Shown one piece after another: positions 1-11,084 of a stretch of DNA of 64,000 nt. Both the position numbers and the translations under genes were made by a program. This DNA comes from Litomosoides sigmodontis. Its lineage: Eukaryota > Nematoda > Chromadorea > Rhabditida > Onchocercidae. The DNA lies in NCBI GenBank assembly GCA_963070105.1, contig OY718806.1, forward strand, positions 4,237,865-4,301,864, given 5' to 3'. Each line of letters begins with the position of its first letter. Position 1 is the first letter of the stretch. Under the pieces are notes generated by a model. It was not told where the DNA came from and searched no databases. It saw only the letters and a program-made list of their open reading frames with translations.

Positions 1-1170
1 TTTCCTCCCTGAAAATGTTGAGGGTTATTCGGTGATATGAAATATGAAATGTAAAAACTTTTACCAGGAAGACACATAGGAATATTATAATAATTCGTAT
101 TCAAAGTGTCCTTTCATTTCTTTCTTTTCCATTGCTGCTATGTACAGATTTTTCTTGTAGTGATTTTATCTTGAAAACTGAAGCGTTTTGGAGTACTGTT
201 TCCGAGTAAACATGGTGCTAATAAACTGGTTTTATGCTATATTTCACCCTCGAAGAACGCCTGCAACGAAAGGGCTGGTGGGTTATGTTTATGATCAAAA
301 TCTCTTTCTTTCTCTCTCTCCCTCTGCCTGAAATAAGCTGTAAAATATTACAAGGAATGGAAAATATATTGGTATATGGAAGTGCGTAGTTATTTGATAT
401 ATTAAGCAGTTGCATACCGGACACGGTACTTTCTTTTACGGCAAATAACCAATTTATGCTATGATTAGCATAACACAACTTCATGGTCATGTGGTCAATG
501 ACGCAAAATCTGCTTAATAATAGTGTGGCGGAAGTTGGGGAAGTGAATTTTCTGCTGTATTTCTGGAATTCCGATCTACAACGAAATAAGCATCATTGAT
601 ATGCCAACATAGATAATACTAAAAGATCGAAGTATAACCAATCGAGTGATGTTTGACGACGTACTTCAAGTGATACTTACTATTAAACCCTCTTCTAAGT
701 TTAATTTTGGTTTTTCTTGCTTACTATCAAAGCAAAATGGCCCTTAGAATGTTACGCAATTCCTACGAGGACAAGGATGGTATAGAATGGATGGAACAGA
801 TTCAAAAGGGACGGACTTATTTTAACCGAAGGCAATAAAGTTGAGCAACGAAATATAATGACACACTGGAATAGGCGTAAAGAAGACAGAAGAGAGGAGG
901 AAGCGCAACTCAGAAAGATCTAAAACAGTAGATGGGACAGATTTGCATAACCTTCCAGGAAGATGGTGGGTTGAGTGGCACAACCGTTTACCTTCATAAC
1001 TAGTCTTTTCAAAGAGAAATTTCGAAAAGCTGCAGAAGCAGCGTATGGTTTAGAAATGACAACATGTGGACGGTGGCAACCCTATGGGTAACTATCATTG
1101 TGTTCTTTTTGCGCTCTAGCTTAGTTCCTCATTTTATATTCTTGGTACTTATGATTGACACGCATTTCAG
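1..1170. other. No supported gene; 5' flank of AIMP2
   Basis: I see no exon chain with conserved protein signal on either strand. A 33-codon open frame starts at 737 (ends 838) but has no recognisable family and no splice context, so I do not call it. The last bases, a TTTCAG at 1165-1170, look like the acceptor for spliced-leader addition to the gene that follows. Confidence 0.5.
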
Positions 1171-1197
1171 ATCATCTTTTCGAGGACAGTAGAGCAA

Positions 1198-2841
1198 ATG
1201 TATTCTGTGAAACCATACCTGAATTCCTATGAAAAATTGTGTCCGCCTGACGTGATGTATTCTGTAAAGAGTTATCATGATACTAATGGTATGTTGTTCG
1301 TTTAAATGTAATATTATTTTTCATTTTGAGTTTCTCATACCGTGATGTTGTGCTGTCTGTGGTGATTGTGCAGCAGACTACTGCAATTCCTAAAGATTAC
1401 TCACCGTATTTCGAAACTTTTAACATCTTAATTAACAAATGTTGTGTTTACAGAAGCGATAGGAAATATTAAAGGTGGCGTCAATACTTCAGTGAAAGAA
1501 AATTTGAAGGAAATTATCAACAGGCATCAACTAGAACTCATTGAAGAGCTTACAAAATTTATTGATCGTTTGAATAAGACATTAATAAGCTGTCCTTCGT
1601 CTTCAACAAAAAAGGAAGCAACATTCAAAGAGCCGAAGACCCACCTCAGTGTTCTGCAGCAACAATTTACATTTAGAAAGGTGAACTCATGGCTCCTAGT
1701 TTAATCACAACTGCATTTCCTATTCATAGTTAATAATAGGCTTGTTTACTGTTCCAAAATTGCATAATCTCATATTTTAATCAGCGAAATTAAGATTTTA
1801 GGACGGTTTACTTTTCAGGGTAAGGTTGGTATTTCACCAAAGGAGCAAATGGGTATATCCTATCCTCAAGAATTAACTGTTTTCGAAACTGTAAAAGACC
1901 TCATGAAAACGATCACACTTGTCGGAGATATTGAACAAGCGTGGTTGAAGAATTTGGCCAAAGTTGGTGCAAGAACTTACGTATTGTTTGAAGGATTAAA
2001 TGACGGAATCAGTGCACAACGTTGTACTGTTAAACTGCAAGCATCTAACAACGGTAAATTTAGGTTTCTTGTTGGTGCAAACCTATTAACAATATTTATT
2101 ATTACATGACACAGGACAGTGTTTGAAGTGCTGAACCTCATTCTATGTCGTATTGCAAAGGTGTGGCTTGCATTTGAAGACAATGACAATTTTTTTCCTA
2201 TTAGCACTGATAAATAGGCCTCTCAGCAAAAGAATTGCTATAATTCGAGTGAATGGATGTTGTTGTGATAAGAGGGAGGAGCAAGTTGATACTTTTGCAA
2301 CCGGCTTTCGAGTATTCAAAGAAAAATGACGTTGTATTATTTCATTTCTTGGGTAATACCTGGATTATGAATTAAATGAGAACGTATTTTCTCAGTGCTT
2401 TATGAAACGAGGTGAATTCATAGCCAGGTATATTATTGGCTTTGTCACTTATCTATTGAAACATTTTTTGCAGGCAAAAGTTTAGTGGCCGAAATAAATA
2501 ACACGAAAGTGTCAGAGCTTATCACAATTTGGAAGTTACTTGGTGCATTAACCTCACTTTATCCAACTACTCCGGAGTATGCTGATGTCTGTGCTCATAT
2601 AGATTATTGGCTGCTACTGATAGATGATGTGCTATCGAGTCGGAGTAGTGAAGATAATTTATGTCGTCAAATGAGTGCTGCTTTAAGTCGTCACGATTAT
2701 TTAGTCCCAAATGTTGCCGCAACGCTGGCAGATGTTCTTGCATATTCTGCTATCACAAAACAGTCTTATTATGCAAATAATGTTGAATTGTGGTTACGAC
2801 GTATGAATAAATTGCTCGGACGGACGCAACCATGCTTTTAA
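1198..2841 (+). CDS. AIMP2: AIMP2 / p38, multi-tRNA-synthetase complex scaffold
   Basis: Four exons: 1198-1288, 1454-1680, 1819-2053, 2474-2841, giving 306 residues (human AIMP2 is 320). The family role is a cytosolic scaffold of the multi-aminoacyl-tRNA-synthetase complex. The N-terminus has the tyrosine/proline motif MYSVKPY, repeated as MYSVKSY at residues 20-26, like the p38 start that binds lysyl-tRNA synthetase. Residues about 47-73 form an amphipathic leucine-rich helix (coiled coil). The C-terminal half is a GST-like fold, with AATLADVLAYSAI matching the family's N-(A/E)LTVADV-type helix. Exon phases 1, 0, 1 are consistent at each junction. The start ATG lies 27 bases after a TTTCAG acceptor with no upstream coding exon, so the message is probably trans-spliced. 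mS25 begins 427 bp downstream on the same strand, so co-transcription is possible. Family assignment is from recalled signatures. Confidence 0.85.
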
Positions 2842-3267
2842 TTTTTTATTTGTTAAATATTACTGGTTATCTAATGTTCAATAATAATATCGATGTTGGG
2901 TTCTGTCAATTTTAGGCCATTACTAGTGCTCCATTCTGCTATTTAATGTAAATGTTAGTAGTGATTTTCCAACTTTTGTGCAGGGAATAGAATAATTTTT
3001 GCCGTTGTCCACTTATTTGTTTTATGGATTGTTTTGCGACATGGTATTTAAAAATATTGCTTGCAACTGATATAATTAAGCGATTATACCGAATAGGGAA
3101 TTATTTCCCAGTTTCTGGTATTTTTATGGCAAAAACTGGTATGAAGAATTTGTAAATGGACGTGTGAAACAAAATTTAATGTTCATTGCAGCTGAGACTC
3201 TGCTTGCAATTCGTGCGCTTTCGAGAGTCTGCTTAAGCTGTTACCAAGGACCCACTACTTTTTTGTG
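2842..3267. other. Intergenic, AIMP2 to mS25
   Basis: This is AT-rich sequence with no exon. It holds AATAAT-like poly(A) signals after the AIMP2 stop and an ATTGCAG acceptor near 3185-3191, which could accept a spliced leader for the downstream gene. The short same-strand gap would fit a two-gene operon in a nematode, but this is inference. Confidence 0.4.
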
Positions 3268-4187
3268 ATGTCATTTAAGCTTGGAACAGTACCACTAAGG
3301 CGTACATACCTTTATCTTCAACAAGGTACAATACAATTCAGGGACCGTGTAAAGGTTGGAATCTTTTTTTCATTGTATATTTTTGGATTATTTAAATAAG
3401 TGTTTTTATGTCCAAATATGAAATTCATAAATGATTACCATCTCGGAATATTAGCCTCAACAATTTTGCTGGTTGTTTTTCAGATATTTGCTATTGGTTA
3501 TAAGCCATTTCCACAGGATGATAGACGACATAAGGGTGTTAGAGAGTTTGTTTTCTGGCACTGGGCTCAATTGCAGTACAGTAACCCCTATGTTCAGCTA
3601 GTACGATTTACGAACATCGGTGTTGTACCTTTTGCGAAGGCTTTCTTAAGTTGGTTTTAAAATTTCTCATGGCATTCTGTAGCATGTCATTTTTCCGGAT
3701 GAATGGCATTAAATTACGGATTTTGAGGAGGAAAAAAGGAACTACTGAATTCCTGAATTTTCCTTTCTTTTATTGATTAATTCGCTATTTCATCGTTTTT
3801 CTTTCTAAAATCAGTATTAATTATTCCTTGCTATAACATGTTATAATACTACTCTCCAATAATGACCTGCATAAATATATTTCTTATATTTGTCTTTGAC
3901 CGTTTTGGTTTCTGAAAATTGCAGATGATGGCCGTGAAGTTCTGTTCGATTTAGAAGGTAAGACCCGCGAGGAAATTGAGGAAATGTTTCGAACAACGTT
4001 GGGTAAAACGAAAGTTTCGTTGAGGCAAGAACGTTTGGAAAAGATGTTGAGAACCGACCAAGCATTATTTGGAAAGAAATGTAGGCGGGAGTGCATTTGT
4101 GAGGTTCAGGGCCAACATCCATGTACGTCACTGCTTTATGCACCTGATTATATGAAAGGAAAGTGGCGATGGAATCATAGCATTTAG
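3268..4187 (+). CDS. MRPS25: Mitochondrial small ribosomal subunit protein mS25 (MRPS25)
   Basis: Three exons: 3268-3354, 3484-3649, 3925-4187; 171 residues against 173 in human. It is a component of the mitochondrial 28S ribosomal subunit. Landmarks across the whole length match the family: an N-terminal PLRRTYLYLQQGTIQFRDRV segment, REFVFWHWAQLQYSNPYVQL, GKTREEIEEMFRTTLGK, and the C-terminal cysteine cluster CRRECICEVQGQHPCTSL. The last contains the paired cysteines typical of mS25. Phases are 0, 1 and the stop closes the frame. The start is the first ATG of exon 1; the presequence is short, as in mammalian mS25. No abnormality seen. Confidence 0.95.
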
Positions 4188-5043
4188 GAAAAAGTCTTTT
4201 ACGTTGTCTGTAGCCGATATGGACCGTTTTTTTGACTTATATAATGGTGATAATCTCTGGATTATAGGGATAACATGACAAGGTGTTAGAAAAACTAGCA
4301 GTTTGTTGAGGGACTGAGTTAACGCATTATTGCTTATTGTTGAATTAATTTCTGACAGACAAATTCATGGAAATTTATTCATAGAAAAAATACAGAAATT
4401 GTAATATAAAACCGAATTCTTCATCAAATTTTGTAAGTATTGCAATTATGTCGTTGATTTGTTTGATCGTCTGGAAAATAAAAACTTGTCCAGTTTAGTG
4501 AAATGTTCATAAAAAATCTATTATGCAGTTTATCGGGATATTTTTCGCGTTCAAATGAGCAATCGAAACCTATTTGCGTTCCCATCAGGTCTTGTTCAAA
4601 TACGGTGGTAAGGATTACCACTGCTGCTGTTTAATGTTTTTTAAAAGGTTTTTGTTTCGGTTAAATATCGTGATTCTGATTTGTATTGCTTAATTCTGAA
4701 CTTCGTCCGAGAACCTGTAGATAAAGGCTAACCACCACTGTGTAACCTGCTGATGTTTGTATCATCTACTGTTACTGCTGTCATGGTACTGCTTCTTTTT
4801 TGACCTTATCGAGAATTTTCCCAAATCCATTTCACTAAATGATCAGAAAGAGAGTTTAATTCTCTTACACGATAGAGTGTATGTAAGTGAATCAAACTCT
4901 CTATTTGGCCATTTAGCTCGATTCACGTGTATGGTAGAGTGAGAAGTATCCGTTACACTTGTGGCTTGTGGATTACTTAGAAGGAACCGTGAAGATTATG
5001 TATGGAAGCGGTAAGGCTTATGGATTATTCTTAAACTTAGTTT
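4188..5043. other. Intergenic, mS25 to ABHD14-like
   Basis: An AATAAA at 4477-4482 could end the mS25 transcript. A strong imperfect hairpin lies at 4849-4902 and is listed separately. No coding exon is supported. Confidence 0.45.
4849..4902. ncRNA. Candidate miRNA-like hairpin
   Basis: The 5' arm (4849-4870) and 3' arm (4877-4902) pair over about 22 positions. There are two mismatches (4858 with 4893, 4863 with 4888), a two-base bulge near 4880 and a short terminal loop. Outside a 7 by 7 internal loop, a further 7-bp helix joins 4833-4839 to 4910-4916, giving a stem-loop of about 85 nt. Length, mismatch pattern and loop size resemble a pre-miRNA. Either strand could be transcribed. No known seed family was recognised, so this rests on shape alone. 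Confidence 0.35.
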
Positions 5044-7398
5044 ATGGATACTTACACACATCCTACCGTACGATTAACTGACTTCCAAAAGCCGATCCCG
5101 GAGAAAATATTGTGGCGTTCAAAGGCGGTCAGACCAACCGAAGGAAATCTTCTTGTTGGAGTAAGTTCTTATGCTTATATGTCTTGGAATCTGCAAGAAA
5201 GTCTGGAGGACGTTTTGGCCATGAATTACTGGTCATTAAAGTTTCAGTAAAAGGGTTTGGTGGGAGTAATTCTGAGGATGATTATGCGTTGATAAAATAA
5301 AGCTAGGTGGAGAGCGGGATGGAGGTGATCCGTGCAGCTATACCACTTTCCATTGCTTCCTAAACAATGTTAGTATTTATGAAAATCAAGTTTACCGGTG
5401 GGACTTATTTATTCAGCGTGGGTAACCTCGTTCCTCATTACTTTTCGGTTGAGAACATGGCGCAACTCACAGAAAGCAAAATGTAAACTTTTATGAATGC
5501 ATGCATACCTCTCTCTGTTAAGGCTAACGTTTTCACTAATTTCGGCTACATATTTGAAATCATAGACGATTTCAAATAGGGTAACTGTAAAAGGTTACTT
5601 GAAGGGTAACTGTACTACGAAGCTATCTACTAAAAGAATATTGCTCACTTGAAATTGGGGGATTCTTTGGATTCATTAGAACATAAAATTCTATTGAAAA
5701 TGTTTTTATTCATATCTATGAAATATACACGATATTGTCACAATCTAAACGCTGCATCATCTTGATCTGCATATCTTTTTGCGGTCACAGCCGTGTGTTA
5801 ATGACCAATTCCACTGCCACATGACCTGCCGGAAGGGACTTCTAGAATTCCTTTATTATTTTGATGGCGCCTTGGTTATTTTAAGTTTTTATTGAAGGTT
5901 TTAAAGAACTTTGGTATAGGTCTATAAAAAAATAGAACCAATTTTTTTGTTTTAATGAAATTGATATTTCGACTTTTTCTTTCGAAAGTAGTTCGTGTTA
6001 CACCTTAACTATTTTTCTTTTTTTGGTACAGTAGGAACGGAGTGTAATTTCTTGAGATAAACTAATTCTCTTTTATTCTCCTCAGAAGTTCAGAATTTTG
6101 AGCAGAAAAGATTGATTCTCTTTGTGTGTACTTGGAAGCATACGTTATTCGTTTTACTTGTAATAACGTAGTAATTACTGGCTATTAGGAAGATGAAACT
6201 AAATTTAGGTAATTTTAATTTCAAAGGACTGGTTTCACTGTTATACAAGAGTTAGCAACTAATTATCCAGGAATTTAGTTTTTTAAACCTGCTTGGTTTG
6301 TAATGTTGCTTTTTGTAGAGATATGAAATATTCTTTCGAGAAACAGTCCCCCCTCGAGAAATTATTTGCAAAGGAACAATTCTGTTAATTCACGGCCAGT
6401 CATTTTCATCATCGACATGGCAGGAAAATTCCACGATGCAGGTCGTTTTAAGATATTGGCTCCATTGTTGTTACACCCACCGTTGAAGCGTCTTGAATTT
6501 CGTAAAAACGATTTTTATGAATGAGTTGGGAAGTCATGCATTAATAGCGTTTATAATTCCTTTTTAGATTTTCTCGGCTGCTGGATACAGATGTTTAGCA
6601 TTTGATATGCCTGGCTGTGGCAAAACTGGTGGACCCACAGTTCCGGATTCTGAAAAAGCCGAAATAATTCCTCTCGCTATGCGTGCGCTTGAACTTGAAA
6701 CTGTAATTTTTTTCTGAAAGAAAAATGAGGCGAATATTATGATTAGAAACCTTTACTATTTTTGCTGCTTGCTCCGATCAAAGTACACTTTTTAGTTTAA
6801 GCTTTTCAAAGGATGGTTTCTTTAACCGTTTAGATCGCGCTTCTCTCGTTCAATTTCTTTTTGTTGTTTCAGGTCATAATTATTGGACATAGTATGGCCG
6901 GACAATATATTGTCCCATTGCTTGGAACAAGTTGGTTAACTTGCGTTGTTGCAGTTGCACTGTCAAACACAAATGTAATGCCGACATCTCCCGAAAGTAT
7001 TAGGACGTCAGTGCTCGTGGTGTGGGGTGAAAATGACACCAGTTTGGGACCTAGTGCTGCTTCTAGTCTCAGTAAATTGCCCAATTCCAGGCAAGTCTTC
7101 AATTTTTTGACTCTTGCATTTATTTTCCTAATTCAGCTTTAGAGTAATTTTTCTTTTCTTTCTGTATATTTTCTACCTTCATCGACCGAGTTCGAAATGA
7201 AGAACTTATAGATAGATATTATTTCTGTTATAGATATTATTTTCCCTGTAGTTTTTGAATTTCCTACTGACAAATATTATCATTTTGTTTCAATCTTTTT
7301 TTAGGCTTTTGAGAATACCGTCAGCAGGACATGCTTGTTATCTTAACAATCCAAATGCGTTCCAGTCAGCTTGTTTGAATTTTTTCGAAATGATGTAA
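5044..7398 (+). CDS. ABHD14-type alpha/beta hydrolase
   Basis: Five exons: 5044-5160, 6319-6441, 6568-6702, 6873-7090, 7305-7398; 228 residues (human ABHD14B is 210). ABHD14B is a cytosolic serine hydrolase with lysine deacetylase activity; the substrate here is unknown. The catalytic triad is visible: nucleophile Ser132 in GHSMAG, Asp180 in VVWGENDTS, His207 in PSAGHACYLNNP. The oxyanion-side LLIHGQSFSSSTWQ and the AAGYRCLAFDMPGCG strand follow the family order. Exon 1 is the least certain. Its end, TEGNLLVG, flows in phase into RYEIFFRE exactly where human ABHD14B has EGTIQVQGQALFFRE, and it ends in a perfect GTAAGT donor. An in-frame TAG sits at 5038-5040 just before the ATG. Intron 4 starts with GC instead of GT. 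Confidence 0.85.
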
Positions 7399-10042
7399 TG
7401 CTTTATTGTTTTACCGTTATAATTTCTTGTTTTTTCTTCATGGTTTCCTTTACAAATGATTTAAAATTTATGTGTAGATGATATTTCATTAGCGAAAAGC
7501 CTTGTCACATTTGTGCTTAAATCAATGCGTGTGTGCGAAGAAGTTCTATCGCTTTACCATGTATAAACAAATTGGTTCTTTTGCGTATATCTGGGTTATG
7601 TATGTGTTTGTGACGCCTTTTAACAAATCAAAGAAGGTCACGACTTCTCACTGTGATATTTAGACCACATAAGTAATAACCTCCGAATATGAGCATACTT
7701 CTGTTGAAGATATCATAGTTAAATGTTCTAATGTGATTATTGTATTGAAACGAGACTGTGAATCGAAGAGGCGGCTATAACGAGAAGACAGCGATCGACG
7801 TGTTGTTATCAGTTGAGTGTGATGAAAGAGAACGGCATGAATTCTGGAGCGTTACCTTTTTTTTGATTGAATTTCTGAGCTCACAACTCGTTAATACAAT
7901 TAATATGCGCTGCATTGAAAAATTAAGGCTAGGGTTTCTCAATGCATTAAAGTGAAATTCAGCACATGTTACTGAAATTGAGTGGAGGAAAAGGCCAGAC
8001 TTCAGGAAAAGATTGAGTGAGTTAGAAGAAAAAGTTAAATCTGTACGTAAATCATGATTAAAAATTGTTAGAAGTTGTCAAATGGCGGCAAACACTTTTT
8101 TCTTAAATGGTAAATAATTCATCTCAGGATAAGCATTTTAAAAAAGCTTCTGAATTGAATGGAATGATTGAATTGAAATAGCCAGAGAAAGGGATACATC
8201 ATCACTGAGACTTTTTCTTTCCTTCCTTGAGCTGCTTTGTTGCTGCTTCCCTCCTCCTATGCTAACTGCACAAATTTTTCCTCCTTCTCCATCCACCACT
8301 ATCCGTCATTATCTCACTCCTTTGCATCCTCCGAATTTCTTTAAATAAATAATGCCCTGTTGACACTGCATCCTACCGCGGCCCTTTTTCACCTCTCATC
8401 ATCCCTCGGTAATTGATATCTATCTAGAAAGGTACAAATTTGAATAATTTATGCATCGAAAAAATCATACTGCAAGAAGGAATTGATATTGCCTCGCGTT
8501 TTTTTCACGAAATAGACTGCGAAGGAATGAAATGAAGAATTTCAACACTTATTTCCTTTAATACTTACTCATATCAATGCTGCTACTTCTCATCATTATC
8601 TATCCCACTAGTGGTACTTGGAACGAGTGAGTGATATTCCGTAGAGGGGAGAGGTAGCCTGAGAATGGATGAGATTTATGGGAAGGGGAGGGGTTGAATG
8701 TGGAAAGAGGGAAGAACTGAATGAATGAAAAAGAAAAGGAGGAGTTGTGTCCTGGAAGGAGCAGCTCAAGCTTCATCTCATTAGAGTCCCTTTCTTTGGA
8801 ATATCCAAGCCTTCCTCTATAGTTAGAGCATAGACGGACACTGACGCAATTCGTTCACCTCAACCGCCCTCCCTTTCTAAGTTATTCCAAAAATTTTTCA
8901 TTCAACAATTTTGCTGAAGTAATTCTCAACATTTCAACGATCGTTTACAACACTCCTTTAGAAGCACTCAGCACTCATCCTTATATGAAATGCAGCAATC
9001 GTTTTAACTCTTCTCCCTCCAATCGCTTTTATTCAAACTCAAAAGTCAATCATTATCACTGGCATTTTTCATCCCTTTCCTAAATTTTGTGCCGAAATTG
9101 AATGGAATATTTGATAACACTTTTGTTGATTGCCAATTTTAATGGTCCGTTGATTTACATCGTTCTAAATATCACCTTACTCAATTTTCAGTTCATTTTC
9201 AAAATGCTCCTTCATTATTATATTATGAAGTTTTTGAATTTTTATATAAAATTATCAAAAATGTTACATTAAATCAATAATCAACTGATCAATTTCCCTT
9301 CTATACGAATTGTTTATTTCAGGTCATGTCATATCTTTCCTTATTGTCCAAGGAGCAAATGTAAACTTTTTAAAAGCGTATTAAAATAATATCCATTCGT
9401 TTTGCTTGTAGCACTTATTACATTTAATTAATTAACCTCCTTCATATTTAATACACTCATTCTTTAGTCATCAAATGTTTTCAAAGTTAAAGTTCCATCA
9501 CGAGCATCGACAATCATTTATCAAAGCACAACGTAATTTAACGTACTTTTTACATTTACACTTCAATATGTTGAGTAACGTATACGCTATGGTGCAAGTG
9601 AAAAAATTTTCTTTCCAAAAGCAGTGGGTACTAAAACTTTTTTTAAAATTCATTTCAATAACTACCACTAAATTTACTGCTTAACAATTCTTGTGAGGCT
9701 AAAATGAGAACTTTTTCTTTTTTCTCAAGAACACCAGAAACACTTTAAATTGCAAATTTGCCATTTTAAATTAATTTTATCATAAGCAATAGAAATTTCA
9801 ATAACCTTGGACGCATCATGGATTCCTGTCGTTACAACTTCCATTGCTTACTAATTGGGGAATAATTAATTAATTTCAGAACCGATTTGCTAGCCGTGAG
9901 TGCAAAAGCTACATAAATCTGTTGTTAACTGGCCATTCGGCAAAGCAACTCTAGATTACAAAAAGAAAAGTCAATGTCGGGGAAAATGAAAAGATCACAT
10001 CAAAGTGGCACTCTCGGTTATCGACAATAAATTTAAAAAAAA
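7399..10042. other. Intergenic, no gene seen
   Basis: About 2.6 kb of AT-rich DNA. It has a pyrimidine-rich stretch at 8205-8345 and a purine-rich stretch at 8640-8760. An ATTTCAG acceptor near 9875-9881 lies about 160 bases before the cho-1 ATG and may mark its 5' UTR or leader-addition site. No exon is supported. Confidence 0.45.
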
Positions 10043-11049
10043 ATGATTGATTACCTGGGCATCGTGGCTATCATATTCTTCTATCTGTTAATTCTTGTTG
10101 TTGGCATTTGGGCTGGCCGGAAAGCGAAAGATGTTAACACAATGTCCATTGATGGTGAGCAAACTGAGGAAGTCATGCTGGCAGGCCGAAATATTGGTAC
10201 TTTAGTAGGTATCTTCACTATGACCGGTAAATATTTAATTTTAAATGTTCAAACAATTTAGAACACTTAGAAAATTAAAATTAACGCAATCGAACTCGAA
10301 ATTATTTTAAATATAAATTAATAGTTGCTATCTTCTTGTTACACTTCAAAGCCATATAACTACCTCTTCTTGAAATTCTCAAGTTTTAGAAATAGTAATT
10401 AAAAACTACCGTAGCTCTCAAAATTTCAATTTATTCTGATGAGACCCATTATATGAAATATCTACTGACCTTCTTCCGATGAAAAAAATTGCGTGCTGGC
10501 TGATGTTGATTTCTTCGGTTGTTGGAAATTATGTGTAAGGAATTTTTTTATTTAAAAAAATGTATAATTTTTTAATTTCAATGTTCACTGCACCTGTTCG
10601 AAGTATTGTAGCGCGGTAATCAGAAAATGTGGGATGCCAAATTTTACTGGAAGTTGTCAATTTGAAACGTTTAGATTCATTTTTTGAAGTTAGTGCTTGG
10701 CTAGAAAAGTCATCCATTCACTCTTATTAATTGAGCACTTCGAATTCCCCACGTCAAGCACTGCTATTGGAAAAAACGGGGAGGATTTTATTTGAAAACT
10801 TGTCCTCACTCAGCACATCATCCAATAAGTATTTCACATACAATTGGAAGTATCACGAAATTAGGTCAATCGGAAGCTATCTAGTAGCAATTTCAGTGCC
10901 ACATATTTTAAAATTCAAGCAATAAATAAAGCAAATTTTTGACATAATTGGAAATGAATAGACAGATATTGTTGTGAGTGAAATGAATTCTTCGATGCTA
11001 ACATTATTCCACATATATCACTTAAAATGAAAACGAAATAATGCAGATG

Positions 11050-11084
<35 letters not shown>

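Noticed and set aside
737..838. 33-codon frame upstream of AIMP2
   Set aside because: Too short, no family, no splice or leader context.
9475..9684. 69-codon plus-strand frame, basic and Phe/Lys-rich
   Set aside because: Composition is that of AT-rich non-coding DNA, and there is no homology or splice context.
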